From: an uncultured Porphyromonadaceae bacterium
GTDB taxonomy: Bacteria; Bacteroidota; Bacteroidia; Bacteroidales; Muribaculaceae
Length of the DNA: 64,000 nt
Direction: 5' to 3'
NCBI GenBank assembly: GCA_902489275.1
Contig: CABTZK010000007.1
Coordinates: 1 to 64,000, forward strand
Numbering within the stretch: position 1 is the stretch's first letter; each line of letters starts with the position of its first letter. The notes beneath the pieces were generated by a model, which was not told the origin of the DNA, searched no databases, and saw nothing but the letters and a program-made list of their open reading frames with translations. Shown piece by piece: positions 26,809 to 35,499 of this stretch. Both the position numbers and the translations under genes were made by a program.

Positions 26809-28259
26809 TCGAGAGGCTGCTCCTTGTGTTTACGCTTAAAAAGGAAATCAAGGCACTCATTCATGATTTTCACCTTGGCCAACTTCATCACGCCCACATA
26901 GAAAAAGACCGCTAACACTACGCGAGAGAGCAACAGGGCTATATCGTGTGTCTCCCAATTGGTGATGAAGTATGTGACAGCCATCACGACAGATGAAATC
27001 AAGAAAAACGGCATCACATCCAGCAGCGTCTCCATCAAGGTAACCCGGAGCAGTTTCCAAGCGACATATTGCCACACGGCGAGCCACAAAATGGTTAAAG
27101 CCGAGAATGCGATAATCATGGCCGTGAACCCCAATGGCCGAAAGAGGAGGATAACCGCTAACTGCAACAGGATTTGCAAGACGTTGCACCACAAGTAAAT
27201 ATCGCTTCTGCCGCTGCTGATCGCCACGTTTTGATACATTGAGTAGAATGGCACAAATGCGCCCGCAATGCACAGAATCTGCAAGATTCTGATGCTTTCA
27301 ATCCATTGATTCCCAATAGACAGGAGGATAAATTCCTTGGAGACCATCGTCAATCCAAACATCACAGGGAACGACAAGAAAGCGGTGAAACGCATCATTT
27401 TGCGGAAAACCCGTTTTTGGCGTTCCCGGTCATCCTCGGTGGCGACAAGCACAGTTTGCACCACTTGCCACAAGGTGTTGGACACAAAGGTGCTCGCCGT
27501 GGTGTTCCACTTGTAGGCTTGCGTGAAGTTGCCCACCTGCTTAATGGGAAACAGCCTGCCAAAAACGAAAGTGAGCATATTGCTACTCAAGGTATTGATG
27601 ATGCTCGTAAAAAGAATTTTCACCGAAAAGCCAAACATACGTTTCACAGGGCCAAAATCGATGTGCATGCTTGGCCTCCAGCCTGTGTAGTAATATCGGC
27701 CCACGTTGAGTACCGAGATATAAATGACCTGCTGCCACGCCAGGCTCCAGTAGGCTTTGCGCATAAACGCTAATGTCACCCCCACAATGCTTGACACCGA
27801 CAAAGCGATTATGTTGATAATGGCAATCTCGCGATTCATCATGTTTTTGTTCATGTAGGCGGCTTGAGCGATACCAAACGACGAAATTAAAAAGGCTAAA
27901 AACACGAATCTTGACAGGTGAACCAATGCAGGCTGTCGGAAAAACTGTGCAATCAGAGGGGCACAGAACCACAAGATGCCATAAACAATGAAGCTCACGA
28001 TGATATTAAACCAAAACACCGAGTTGTAATCGTTGGGCGTGGGAGCCTTCATGTTGACCAGTCCCTGCGTGAAGCCGCTACTCTGCAAATTGCCAGCGAT
28101 GAGCGTAAAGATGGCAAGCACACCCATCAGCCCATAGTCGGCAGGCGTGAGCAGCCTCGCCAAGAAAATGCCAATCACGATATTCAGTACCTGGATGGTG
28201 CCATTGTTGAGTACACTCCAGAACATGCTTTTGGCTGTTCTCTCTTTCAATGTGTCCAT
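26805..28259 (-). CDS. MOP-family polysaccharide flippase (Wzx-like)
   Basis: 484 residues from the ATG at 28259; an ATG at 28283 would overlap the promoter. About 12-14 membrane helices run through the protein, with the typical start KSMFWSVLNNGTIQVLNIVIG and LARLLTPADYGLMGV. The family moves lipid-linked glycan repeat units across the inner membrane. It stands alone on the minus strand, tail-to-tail with the GT2 gene (stops share CTAA at 26805-26808). With licD and the fusion enzyme it forms a small glycan locus separate from the large cluster at 46-62 kb. Confidence 0.9.
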   Translation of the reverse strand: MDTLKERTAKSMFWSVLNNGTIQVLNIVIGIFLARLLTPADYGLMGVLAIFTLIAGNLQSSGFTQGLVNMKAPTPNDYNSVFWFNIIVSFIVYGILWFCAPLIAQFFRQPALVHLSRFVFLAFLISSFGIAQAAYMNKNMMNREIAIINIIALSVSSIVGVTLAFMRKAYWSLAWQQVIYISVLNVGRYYYTGWRPSMHIDFGPVKRMFGFSVKILFTSIINTLSSNMLTFVFGRLFPIKQVGNFTQAYKWNTTASTFVSNTLWQVVQTVLVATEDDRERQKRVFRKMMRFTAFLSFPVMFGLTMVSKEFILLSIGNQWIESIRILQILCIAGAFVPFYSMYQNVAISSGRSDIYLWCNVLQILLQLAVILLFRPLGFTAMIIAFSALTILWLAVWQYVAWKLLRVTLMETLLDVMPFFLISSVVMAVTYFITNWETHDIALLLSRVVLAVFFYVGVMKLAKVKIMNECLDFLFKRKHKEQPLD

Positions 28260-28280
28260 TGCGATTGGAATAAACGATTG

Positions 28281-28311
28281 CAAAATTAATACTATTTTGG
28301 CACAAATTCAA
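28281..28311 (-). promoter_or_regulatory. Promoter of the flippase gene
   Basis: On the minus strand TTG (28311-28309), a 20-base spacer and TAATTTTG (28288-28281), 21 bases before the ATG at 28259. Confidence 0.6.
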
Positions 28312-28371
28312 TATTTTGTTTTTTTATTCTCTATGATTGAGCAGAATCGGCCTAAATCCAAAAAATATTTG

Positions 28372-28379
28372 TAGATTTG
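28372..28379 (+). promoter_or_regulatory. -7 box of the WG-type lipoprotein gene
   Basis: TAGATTTG, 69 bases before the ATG at 28449. No -33 element is obvious. Confidence 0.45.
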
Positions 28380-28448
28380 CAACTTGATTGGGGCGCAATG
28401 CCTTGCTCAGCACAACACGAAGATTCAGAAAAAACGTCAAAAAAAATA

Positions 28449-29945
28449 ATGATGAAAAAACTTTCCCAACTCGCCCTGCTCCTTGCCATAGTGGCTGCGC
28501 TGGGCGCATGCAACAAGCGCGGAAACGAGAACTACCCTTACACCACCCGATACCTGCCCGTGGTGCTCGAAGGCTCGCAAAAGTGGAGTATCCTCGATGT
28601 CGAGAGCGGCGAGGTGGTGGCCGAAAACGCTTTCAAGAATGCCCCATCGGCGATTGTCGGCGACAAGTTCAACGTGCACAACGACGACGGCTCGGTCGAC
28701 TACTACAACATGAGCGACCTCAAGCACCCCATCAACAAGGAGCACTTTGCCAGCGGCACCGAGTTCAGCGAGGACGGCTATGCCGTGGCCAGCCGCAAGG
28801 GCGGCAACCTGCAAGTGATCGACGGCAAGTGCAACGTGGTGGCCGACTTGGGCGACAGCATTGTGAGTTGCTCGGTGTTTGCCCGCGGCCTGGCCGTAGC
28901 CTGCGGCGCCAACGGGAAATATGGCTACGTCGACACGAAAGGCAAGATTGCCATTGCGCTCAAATATGACCAATGCGTGCCCTTTGCCTACGATGACCAC
29001 GCGATGGTGGCCACGGTGAGAGACACCGCTTTTTTCGACTTTTCCTTTATCGACAAGCGTGGCAAGGAACTGTTTTCGAGCAACAGCACGATGTATGGGC
29101 CCGAGGGCACCTTCAAGCATGGCGTGATGGCGTGCCAAAAGCGTGACACGGTGGTGTGCCTCAATGCCGAGGGCAAGGAAGTGGCCGACCCGGCCGCCGT
29201 GCCCGGTGCCGTGAAGAAGGACTTCGACCAAGGAGGGAGAGAAGGCGGCGGCAACTACATTGTGGTCAAAGGTGACAAGATGGGTGTCGTGGACGGCACC
29301 GGTCAGCAGATTCTAGCGCCCAAATTTGTGGACATTATCGACCTTTCAACCACCCGATTCCTGATGAGCGAGCAGCAAGGCAGCTATTACTTGGCCGACA
29401 AGAAAGGCAACAAGGTGGGCAAAGCCAAAATCATTGCCTTCAACGGCAATACCGGCGCAGTGGCACAAATTGGCAAAGTGGACCCCGCCAGCGTGGCCTA
29501 CGCGCTCTTGCAACAGCTGTCAACCGTGGCTGCCATGCCCAAGGAGACGAGGCTCAGCACGTTCTACAACCTGCTCGACGGCGTTCACCCCGAGCGCTAC
29601 GAGGGGCAAAACGCCATCCCGACGCAAATCGGCGTTGTGGCATTTGCCGGCCCGATTGTGAGCAAGACCCCCGAGGGCAACTTCACCTTCAACCTGCAAA
29701 CACCAGTGACTTGCGTGACCCTGGGCCAGGATGTGGGCATCTACCCCAATGACACCGAGCAGAAAGTGATTGACCTCATGACCATGAACATGGGGAAAGC
29801 CGGCTTCGTGAGCATGGGCGACAACACGTTTGCCGGGGAGGCAGGCGGCGCTGTGGCCTTGGGCTACAAGGACGGGGCGATTGCCGTGTACTACTATCTT
29901 GACAAGTCACAAGCCAAGCCACTGCCTTGTGTGGCAAGAAAGTAG
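28449..29945 (+). CDS. WG-repeat-like lipoprotein
   Basis: 498 residues from the first of two tandem ATGs (MMKKLSQLALL). The signal peptide ends in a lipobox (LGAC). The mature part has repeated short beta units of the WG/KWG type: QKWSILDVESGEVV, NLQVIDGKCNVV, GKYGYVDTKGKIAIALKY, DKMGVVDGTGQQILAPKF. These repeats build a propeller-like structure, usually of unknown binding role. The last third (about 370-498) is a separate domain without a family I recognise. It stands alone between the glycan locus and acpP. Confidence 0.75.
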   Translation: MMKKLSQLALLLAIVAALGACNKRGNENYPYTTRYLPVVLEGSQKWSILDVESGEVVAENAFKNAPSAIVGDKFNVHNDDGSVDYYNMSDLKHPINKEHFASGTEFSEDGYAVASRKGGNLQVIDGKCNVVADLGDSIVSCSVFARGLAVACGANGKYGYVDTKGKIAIALKYDQCVPFAYDDHAMVATVRDTAFFDFSFIDKRGKELFSSNSTMYGPEGTFKHGVMACQKRDTVVCLNAEGKEVADPAAVPGAVKKDFDQGGREGGGNYIVVKGDKMGVVDGTGQQILAPKFVDIIDLSTTRFLMSEQQGSYYLADKKGNKVGKAKIIAFNGNTGAVAQIGKVDPASVAYALLQQLSTVAAMPKETRLSTFYNLLDGVHPERYEGQNAIPTQIGVVAFAGPIVSKTPEGNFTFNLQTPVTCVTLGQDVGIYPNDTEQKVIDLMTMNMGKAGFVSMGDNTFAGEAGGAVALGYKDGAIAVYYYLDKSQAKPLPCVARK

Positions 29946-30060
29946 GAAAAGAGGCAAGAGGGGGCGAAAGCCGCAAACTTAAAAATCGTAAATATTTTTA
30001 TTTTATTTACACTTGAATTCTAAAAAATTGCAACAGAGCCTATTTTGTAAGTCATTTTTA

Positions 30061-30091
30061 TTGAGTATTTAATAAATAATTGCTTACTTTG
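30061..30091 (+). promoter_or_regulatory. Promoter of the acpP-fabF-rnc unit
   Basis: TTG (30061-30063), a 20-base spacer and TTACTTTG (30084-30091), one base off TAnnTTTG. It lies 53 bases before the acpP ATG. Confidence 0.55.
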
Positions 30092-30144
30092 CAGGCTCAA
30101 ATTAGATTTTTTTATATTATAACATTACTTTAATCTTTACAATT

Positions 30145-30384
30145 ATGTCTGAAATTGCAGAAAGAGTAAAATCAATTATCGTTGACAAATTAGGCGTCAG
30201 CGAATCAGAAGTGACACCTGCGGCAACTTTCCAACAGGATCTTGGTGCCGACTCTCTCGACACAGTAGAACTCATTATGGAATTTGAGAAAGAGTTCAGT
30301 ATCCAAATTCCAGACGATAAGGCCGAAACGATTCAAACCGTTGGCGACGCCATCAAGTACATTGAAGCAGCCAAGGCAGAGTAA
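30145..30384 (+). CDS. acpP: Acyl carrier protein
   Basis: 79 residues, acidic, four-helix ACP. The phosphopantetheine Ser lies in [18 protein letters not shown]. It carries growing acyl chains for the type II fatty acid synthase in the cytoplasm. Followed by fabF after 43 bases, the usual arrangement. Confidence 0.98.
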   Translation: MSEIAERVKSIIVDKLGVSESEVTPAATFQQDLGADSLDTVELIMEFEKEFSIQIPDDKAETIQTVGDAIKYIEAAKAE

Positions 30385-30427
30385 AAGCGCTTTGAGCACA
30401 TTTCGCTATACAACATTATAGTTCGAT

Positions 30428-31711
30428 ATGGAATTCAAGAGAGTAGTGGTAACAGGTCTCGGTGCTATCACTCCACTCGGTAACGACGTTGAAACCACAT
30501 GGAGCAACGCCGTGAAAGGTGTCAGTGGCGCTGGGCCGATCACACGTTTCGACGCATCGCTTTTCAAGACACAATTTGCCTGCGAGGTCAAGGATTTTGA
30601 CCCGGCGAAATATGTTGAGGAAGGCAATCGCAAGGAGTTGAAGGACTTCAAGCGCAACGACCTATTCTCGCAATACGCCTTGGCCAGCGCCAAGCAAGCC
30701 ATCGACGACAGCGGTCTGCTGGACGACGAGCGTCTCGACCGCAACGAGGTTGGCGTGATCTACGGCAGCGGCATTGGCGGCATTCGCACCCTTGAGCAAG
30801 AGGTAGAGGCCTACACCTTGCACAAGGAAAGCGGTCCAAAGTTTGGTCCTTTCCTCATCCCCAACATGATTGCTGACATTGCAGCCGGCCGCATCTCCAT
30901 CAAGTATGGCTTCCGTGGTCCGAACTACGCTGTGGTGTCGGCCTGCGCAACTTCGACCCATGCTTTAATCGACGCATTCAACTACATTCGCTATGGCAAG
31001 TCACCCGTCATCATCACGGGCGGTGCCGAGGCTCCGGTGTGTCCAACCAGCGTGGGGGGCTTCAACTCGATGAAGGCCCTGTCGACCCGCAACGACAATC
31101 CGATGAGTGCCTCGCGCCCATTCAGCGGGAGCCGTGACGGTTTTGTCGTGGGCGAAGGCGCTGTCACACTGGTGTTTGAGGAACTTGAGCATGCGCTTGC
31201 CCGCGGGGCAAAGATCTATGGCGAGGTGATTGGCGCGGGGATGAGTGCCGATGCATTTCACATCACAGCTTCTCACCCCGACGGCTTAGGCGCTATCCTC
31301 GTGATGCAGCGAGCGCTTGAGGACGCTGGCATCAAGCCCGACGATGTGGACTACATCAACACCCACGGCACCTCTACGCCTGTGGGCGACATCAGCGAGG
31401 CTAAGGCCATCAAGGAAGTCTTTGGCGAGCAAGCCTACAAGATGAACATCAGCAGCACCAAGTCGATGACGGGGCACATGCTCGGCGCCACGGGCGCGGC
31501 CGAGGCCATGCTCAGCATCCTGGCTTGCAAAGAAGGCGTTGTGCCTCCCACCATCAACCATGAGGACGGCGACGAAGATCCAGAAATGGACTACAAGATG
31601 AACTTCACATTCAACAAAGCCCAAAAGCGCAATGTGGACATTGCACTGAGCAACACCTTTGGCTTTGGCGGGCACAATGCCTGCATCATTGTCAAGAAGT
31701 ACATCGGCTAA
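30428..31711 (+). CDS. fabF: Beta-ketoacyl-ACP synthase II
   Basis: 427 residues, usual FabF length. It has the active-site Cys in VVSACATSTHALID, the two His residues in INTHGTSTPVGD and STKSMTGHMLGATG, and the C-terminal NTFGFGGHNA. It elongates acyl-ACP with malonyl-ACP. Co-transcribed with acpP upstream; rnc starts about 25 bases later. Confidence 0.98.
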   Translation: MEFKRVVVTGLGAITPLGNDVETTWSNAVKGVSGAGPITRFDASLFKTQFACEVKDFDPAKYVEEGNRKELKDFKRNDLFSQYALASAKQAIDDSGLLDDERLDRNEVGVIYGSGIGGIRTLEQEVEAYTLHKESGPKFGPFLIPNMIADIAAGRISIKYGFRGPNYAVVSACATSTHALIDAFNYIRYGKSPVIITGGAEAPVCPTSVGGFNSMKALSTRNDNPMSASRPFSGSRDGFVVGEGAVTLVFEELEHALARGAKIYGEVIGAGMSADAFHITASHPDGLGAILVMQRALEDAGIKPDDVDYINTHGTSTPVGDISEAKAIKEVFGEQAYKMNISSTKSMTGHMLGATGAAEAMLSILACKEGVVPPTINHEDGDEDPEMDYKMNFTFNKAQKRNVDIALSNTFGFGGHNACIIVKKYIG

Positions 31712-31736
31712 CCCCTGGCTCATGGTGCTTAACAGC

Positions 31737-32513
31737 ATGATAAGATTCCTAAAGCTCCTTACCTCAAAGGATAAGGAGCTTTACCTTTATCTACACCACA
31801 TCACAGGGTACTACCCCAACAAGATCGATTTCTACAAGCAGGCCTTTGTGCACCGGTCGATGCCCATGAAGGATGCCGAGGGCAAGTGGATTAACAACGA
31901 GCGCTTGGAATACCTTGGCGACGCCGTGCTCGACTTAATGGTCGCGGCCTACCTCTATGACCGATACCCCGACAAGCACGAGGGGTTCCTCACCAGCACA
32001 CGCGCCAAAATCGTGCAGCGCGAGAGCCTCAACAAGATTGGCAAGCTGCTGCACCTGGACCAGCACGTGAAGGCCAGCGCCCACTCCTCGTCCCACAACA
32101 GCTACATCAACGGCAACGCGGTCGAGGCATTGGTGGGAGCGATCTACATCGATCGGGGCTATCAAGCGGCGAAACAGTTTATCGAAAGGAAAATCATTGG
32201 AGAGAATATCCAACTCGACGACTTGGTGAATACCGAAAAGAACTTCAAGTCGAGGCTCATCGAGTGGACACAAAAGTATCATGTGACCATTGAGTATGAG
32301 CTCATCGACACCTATAACGACACCGAGAACAACCCCATCTTCAAGACCGCGGTGATTGTGGGCGGCATCTTTGCCAGCGACGCCACGGGCTACAGCAAGA
32401 AAGAGTCGCACCAAGGCGCCAGCAAGAAGGCGTTGGAGCGGCTGAAAGGCGACCCGGTCTTCAGGGAACAAGTGCTATCGACAGCCACCAGCGCCGAGCA
32501 GATGACCGAATAG
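31737..32513 (+). CDS. rnc: Ribonuclease III
   Basis: 258 residues from ATG 31737; 31722 is an alternative start giving five more residues. The RNase III signature NNERLEYLGDAVLDLM is near residue 60, and the second acidic site NAVEALVGAIYIDRGY near 125. A C-terminal dsRNA-binding domain (about 180-245) ends in SHQGASKKALERL. It cleaves double-stranded RNA in rRNA maturation and mRNA turnover. The acpP-fabF-rnc order is common in bacteria. Confidence 0.96.
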   Translation: MIRFLKLLTSKDKELYLYLHHITGYYPNKIDFYKQAFVHRSMPMKDAEGKWINNERLEYLGDAVLDLMVAAYLYDRYPDKHEGFLTSTRAKIVQRESLNKIGKLLHLDQHVKASAHSSSHNSYINGNAVEALVGAIYIDRGYQAAKQFIERKIIGENIQLDDLVNTEKNFKSRLIEWTQKYHVTIEYELIDTYNDTENNPIFKTAVIVGGIFASDATGYSKKESHQGASKKALERLKGDPVFREQVLSTATSAEQMTE

Positions 32514-32546
32514 CCCCCCACTTCGCCGAAAAACAGCACAATACCC

Positions 32547-33044
32547 ATGAGAGACTTTGCAGCAATTGACTTTGAGACAGCCAACTTCGAGCCCACCAGC
32601 GTGTGCAGCGTGGGGGTGGCCATCGTGCGCCACGGCGAGCTGTTGAACCGTTTCTACAGCCTGATCCATCCCGAGCCCAACTACTACCATCCCATCAACA
32701 CCCGCGTGCATGGGCTCACCCCGGCAGATACCGACACGGCACCCGTCTTCCCCGAAGTGTGGGCGCAAATCGCTCCACTCATCGAGGGACTCACCCTCGT
32801 GGCCCACAACAAGCAATTTGACGAGCGGTGCTTGCGGGCCGTGTTCCGCACCTACCAAATGGACTATCCCGACTATGCGTTCCGCTGCACCCTGCAGGCC
32901 GCGCGCCTCAAGTGGCCCCGGCACGCCATCCCCAACCACCGGCTCAACACCGTGGCTCGCCTGTGCGGCTACGACATGCTCCATCATCACCACGCGCTGG
33001 CCGATGCCGAGGCTTGCGCCGCTATCGCCCTCAAAATCCTGTGA
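32547..33044 (+). CDS. DEDDh 3'-5' exonuclease (DnaQ-like)
   Basis: 165 residues, a single exonuclease domain. The DEDDh residues are visible: Asp and Glu in FAAIDFETANFE, the middle Asp in VAHNKQFDERCL, and His/Asp in HHHHALADAEAC. It resembles the stand-alone exonuclease domain of PolIII epsilon. Cytoplasmic, acting on DNA or RNA 3' ends. It lies 33 bases after rnc and may be in the same transcript. Confidence 0.88.
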   Translation: MRDFAAIDFETANFEPTSVCSVGVAIVRHGELLNRFYSLIHPEPNYYHPINTRVHGLTPADTDTAPVFPEVWAQIAPLIEGLTLVAHNKQFDERCLRAVFRTYQMDYPDYAFRCTLQAARLKWPRHAIPNHRLNTVARLCGYDMLHHHHALADAEACAAIALKIL

Positions 33045-33142
33045 CTGCTCATTGCAGGGCCGCACACGCCAACAGCCCCAGCCGAATCGGCCTCACCCGT
33101 GAAGTTTTTCCCAAAGCAGCGCTCGTTCCACAAAAAATTATG

Positions 33143-33150
33143 TATCTTTG
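33143..33150 (+). promoter_or_regulatory. -7 box of mtgA
   Basis: TATCTTTG, 32 bases before the chosen ATG at 33183. It makes the upstream ATG at 33099 an unlikely start. The -33 element is unclear. Confidence 0.45.
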
Positions 33151-33182
33151 CCACAGCAATAATTGAGAAAAAAGGAAATCAA

Positions 33183-33890
33183 ATGATCCTCATCAAGCAA
33201 GTGATGCGCTGGCTCAACTATGTGTTGATATTTTTCTTCCTGTCGACAATTCTCGCCACGATTGCGTTCAAGTACATGCCCGTGTACTACACGCCGCTCA
33301 TGTTCATGCGCTGCACGGAGCAGGTGTGGAATGGCGAACCCATGAAACTGGACCACCAGTGGGTGCCCATTGGCGACATCTCGCACAACCTCACGCAAGC
33401 CGTCGTGGCCAGCGAGGACAACCGGTTTATGGAGCACAACGGCTTCGACACCGAAGAGATCGCCAAGGCCTACCTGGAGAAGAAGCGGGGCGGCCGCGAG
33501 CGCGGGGCGAGTACCATCAGCCAGCAGACGGCCAAGAACGTGTTCCTGTGGCCAGGGCATAGCTGGGTGCGAAAGGGATTTGAGGTGTATTTCACCGTTT
33601 TGATTGAGCAAATCTGGGGAAAAGAGCGCATCATGGAGGTCTATCTCAACTCCATCGAGATGGGAAACGGCATCTATGGCGCACAAGCCATTGCCAGGCA
33701 CAGTTTTGACAAGCCAGCCAGCCAGCTCACCAAGCGCGAGGCCGCCTTGGTGGCTGCCACGCTGCCAGCCCCCCTCACCCGCGACTCCCAGAACCCGACG
33801 GGCAAGGTGGTGAAGCGCGCCAACGACATTCGCATTCTCATGAGCAAAATCAGCCCTGTCCCCATCGGCAAAGGCTACCGCAGAGACTAA
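33183..33890 (+). CDS. mtgA: Monofunctional biosynthetic peptidoglycan transglycosylase
   Basis: 235 residues. One N-terminal membrane helix (YVLIFFFLSTILATIAF) is followed by a GT51 glycosyltransferase domain with the catalytic Glu in VASEDNRFMEHNGFD, then GASTISQQTAKNVFLW and the second Glu region in IMEVYLNSIEMGNGIYG. It polymerises lipid II into glycan strands at the outer face of the inner membrane. No transpeptidase domain, as expected for MtgA. Confidence 0.95.
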   Translation: MILIKQVMRWLNYVLIFFFLSTILATIAFKYMPVYYTPLMFMRCTEQVWNGEPMKLDHQWVPIGDISHNLTQAVVASEDNRFMEHNGFDTEEIAKAYLEKKRGGRERGASTISQQTAKNVFLWPGHSWVRKGFEVYFTVLIEQIWGKERIMEVYLNSIEMGNGIYGAQAIARHSFDKPASQLTKREAALVAATLPAPLTRDSQNPTGKVVKRANDIRILMSKISPVPIGKGYRRD

Positions 33891-34250
33891 CGGCAACGCC
33901 AAACACGTGAAGAATCTCGTCACAGCTCTTCCATTTAGAACAGAACCCTATAAAATAAGGGCATCTTTGCTAAAAACAAAGCGATTTTAGATGAAAGAGC
34001 CGTGGAGGAATCTCGAATAAAAGGGGACAATTTTTTTTGGAAAATTGAGAAATGATGTGTAATTTTGTCAAGGATAAATATAGAAACACTGTAAAATCAA
34101 CCGCTTTGCCCCATGCCGCGCAACGCCCGCCATCCGCTTGCAGCGGCGTTGCCCTCCCTGCGCCGGAGCGCCGCACGGAGACCAGGAACAAGGCACATTC
34201 AGCGGTTGATGCCCACAGCATTATTAGCATCGACTTTTAAAATTGACGTG
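33891..34250. other. Gene-free region with BspA-like gene leader
   Basis: A 360-base region. The first half is AT-rich and ends with the promoter at 34036-34067. The second half forms a leader of about 180 bases. It has a GC-rich core (34105-34200) bounded by a perfect 9-bp inverted repeat, TCAACCGCT (34097-34105) and AGCGGTTGA (34201-34209). Frames that extend the downstream gene through this core look non-protein-like. Confidence 0.5.
34036..34067 (+). promoter_or_regulatory. Promoter of the BspA-like gene
   Basis: TTTG (34036-34039), a 20-base spacer and TAATTTTG (34060-34067): a full match to the Bacteroidetes consensus. Confidence 0.75.
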
Positions 34251-35204
34251 ATGATGAAAAAGTATCTGTTTACACTGTTAGCCGCCATCCTCGCGGCCAC
34301 CACAACCCTGCCGATGGCAGCAGAAGCCCGGACGGCCTACGCCGTAGAAAAAGACAGCACGCTCACCTTCTACTACGACACCCAGCAAGACGAGCGCGGG
34401 GGTACCGTCTACGAGGTGCCCACCAGCGAGAAGCAGTGGGCAACCTGGAACGGAACATTCTCTGAGCCTAACATCACCATCAAGTGGGTCGTGTTCGACA
34501 CGTCGTTTGCCGACTTTCGCCCAGCGAGTACCGACTTGTGGTTTTTCTACTGCACCAGCCTCACAGCGGTCAAGGGCATCCAGAACTTGAACACCAGCCA
34601 AGTGACCAACATGTTTTCCATGTTTGACGGATGCCGGTCCTTGCAGGCATTCGACGCCTCCAGTCTCGACACTCGCAACGTGACCAACATGAGCAGCATG
34701 TTCAGCAGTTGCCATTCCTTGCAGGAACTCAATCTCTCGGGGCTCGACACCCGCAACGTGACCAGCATGAGCGGCATGTTCCTTGGCTGCACGTCCTTGC
34801 GCGAGCTCGACCTCACGAGTTTCGACACCCGCAACGTGACCTCGATGCTCTATATGTTCTCTGGCTGCGATGCCTTGCAGGAGATTGACGTGTCAAACTT
34901 CGATACGGGAAACGTGACCGACATGAGCAGCATGTTTTCTGACTGCAACGCCCTGCGCGCACTCGACCTGTCAGGCTTCAACACCGCGAATTTGACCAAA
35001 ACAAGCGAAATGTTCATGAATTGCAAAGCGCTCAAAGCCATCTACAGCAACAGCGACTGGAGCCAGAGCGGCAAGGTCACAGAGAGCAAGGACATGTTCC
35101 GCGGCTGCACACGATTGGCGGGCGCCATGCCCTACAACGACAGCCAAGTCGACATCACGATGGCTAACCCCACCAAAGGCTACCTGCGTTCCATCGCGCA
35201 ATAG
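34251..35204 (+). CDS. BspA-like leucine-rich-repeat secreted protein (DUF285 type)
   Basis: 317 residues from the first of two ATGs. Signal peptide (MMKKYLFTLLAAILAATTTLPM). After a short N-terminal domain come about six repeats of 23 residues of the type NVTxMSxMFxxCxxLxxLDLSxFDT, between about residues 120 and 270, as in the BspA/DUF285 family of surface LRR proteins linked to adhesion. The C-terminal part (MFRGCTRLAGAMPYND onward) is a cap. No lipobox and no sorting domain is seen, so its mode of attachment is unclear. Confidence 0.88.
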   Translation: MMKKYLFTLLAAILAATTTLPMAAEARTAYAVEKDSTLTFYYDTQQDERGGTVYEVPTSEKQWATWNGTFSEPNITIKWVVFDTSFADFRPASTDLWFFYCTSLTAVKGIQNLNTSQVTNMFSMFDGCRSLQAFDASSLDTRNVTNMSSMFSSCHSLQELNLSGLDTRNVTSMSGMFLGCTSLRELDLTSFDTRNVTSMLYMFSGCDALQEIDVSNFDTGNVTDMSSMFSDCNALRALDLSGFNTANLTKTSEMFMNCKALKAIYSNSDWSQSGKVTESKDMFRGCTRLAGAMPYNDSQVDITMANPTKGYLRSIAQ

Positions 35205-35433
35205 GGCTTCGGCAGCAGCCAAGCCACAAGCGGCCGGCGAGCTGGCAGGCAGCGGTGCGGCTTGACGCCCCCTCTCTTCGGGCTGTGCCACCTGGCGATT
35301 ACTCCCGGGGGCACAGGCTGCATGGTCACGCTCTTGCCCAAACAGAATCAACGCGTTCCCCAGAAATGGGCATTATTTTTGCCTCGGCTTCAAAAAATCG
35401 GGACAAGATGAGGTGTTTTTGAGGAATTATTCG

Positions 35434-35441
35434 TAAGTTTG
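35434..35441 (+). promoter_or_regulatory. -7 box of the rel/spoT gene
   Basis: TAAGTTTG, 58 bases before the ATG at 35500. No good -33 match. Confidence 0.4.
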
Positions 35442-35499
35442 TAAGTTAGAAATGCAGGCGCTGCTTGGGAGCGCCTGGCCATAACGATTGTGAACCAAG

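Noticed and set aside
34113..34250. Upstream coding extension of the BspA-like gene
   Set aside because: The extension is Arg/Pro/Ala-rich and precedes a clear signal peptide at 34251.
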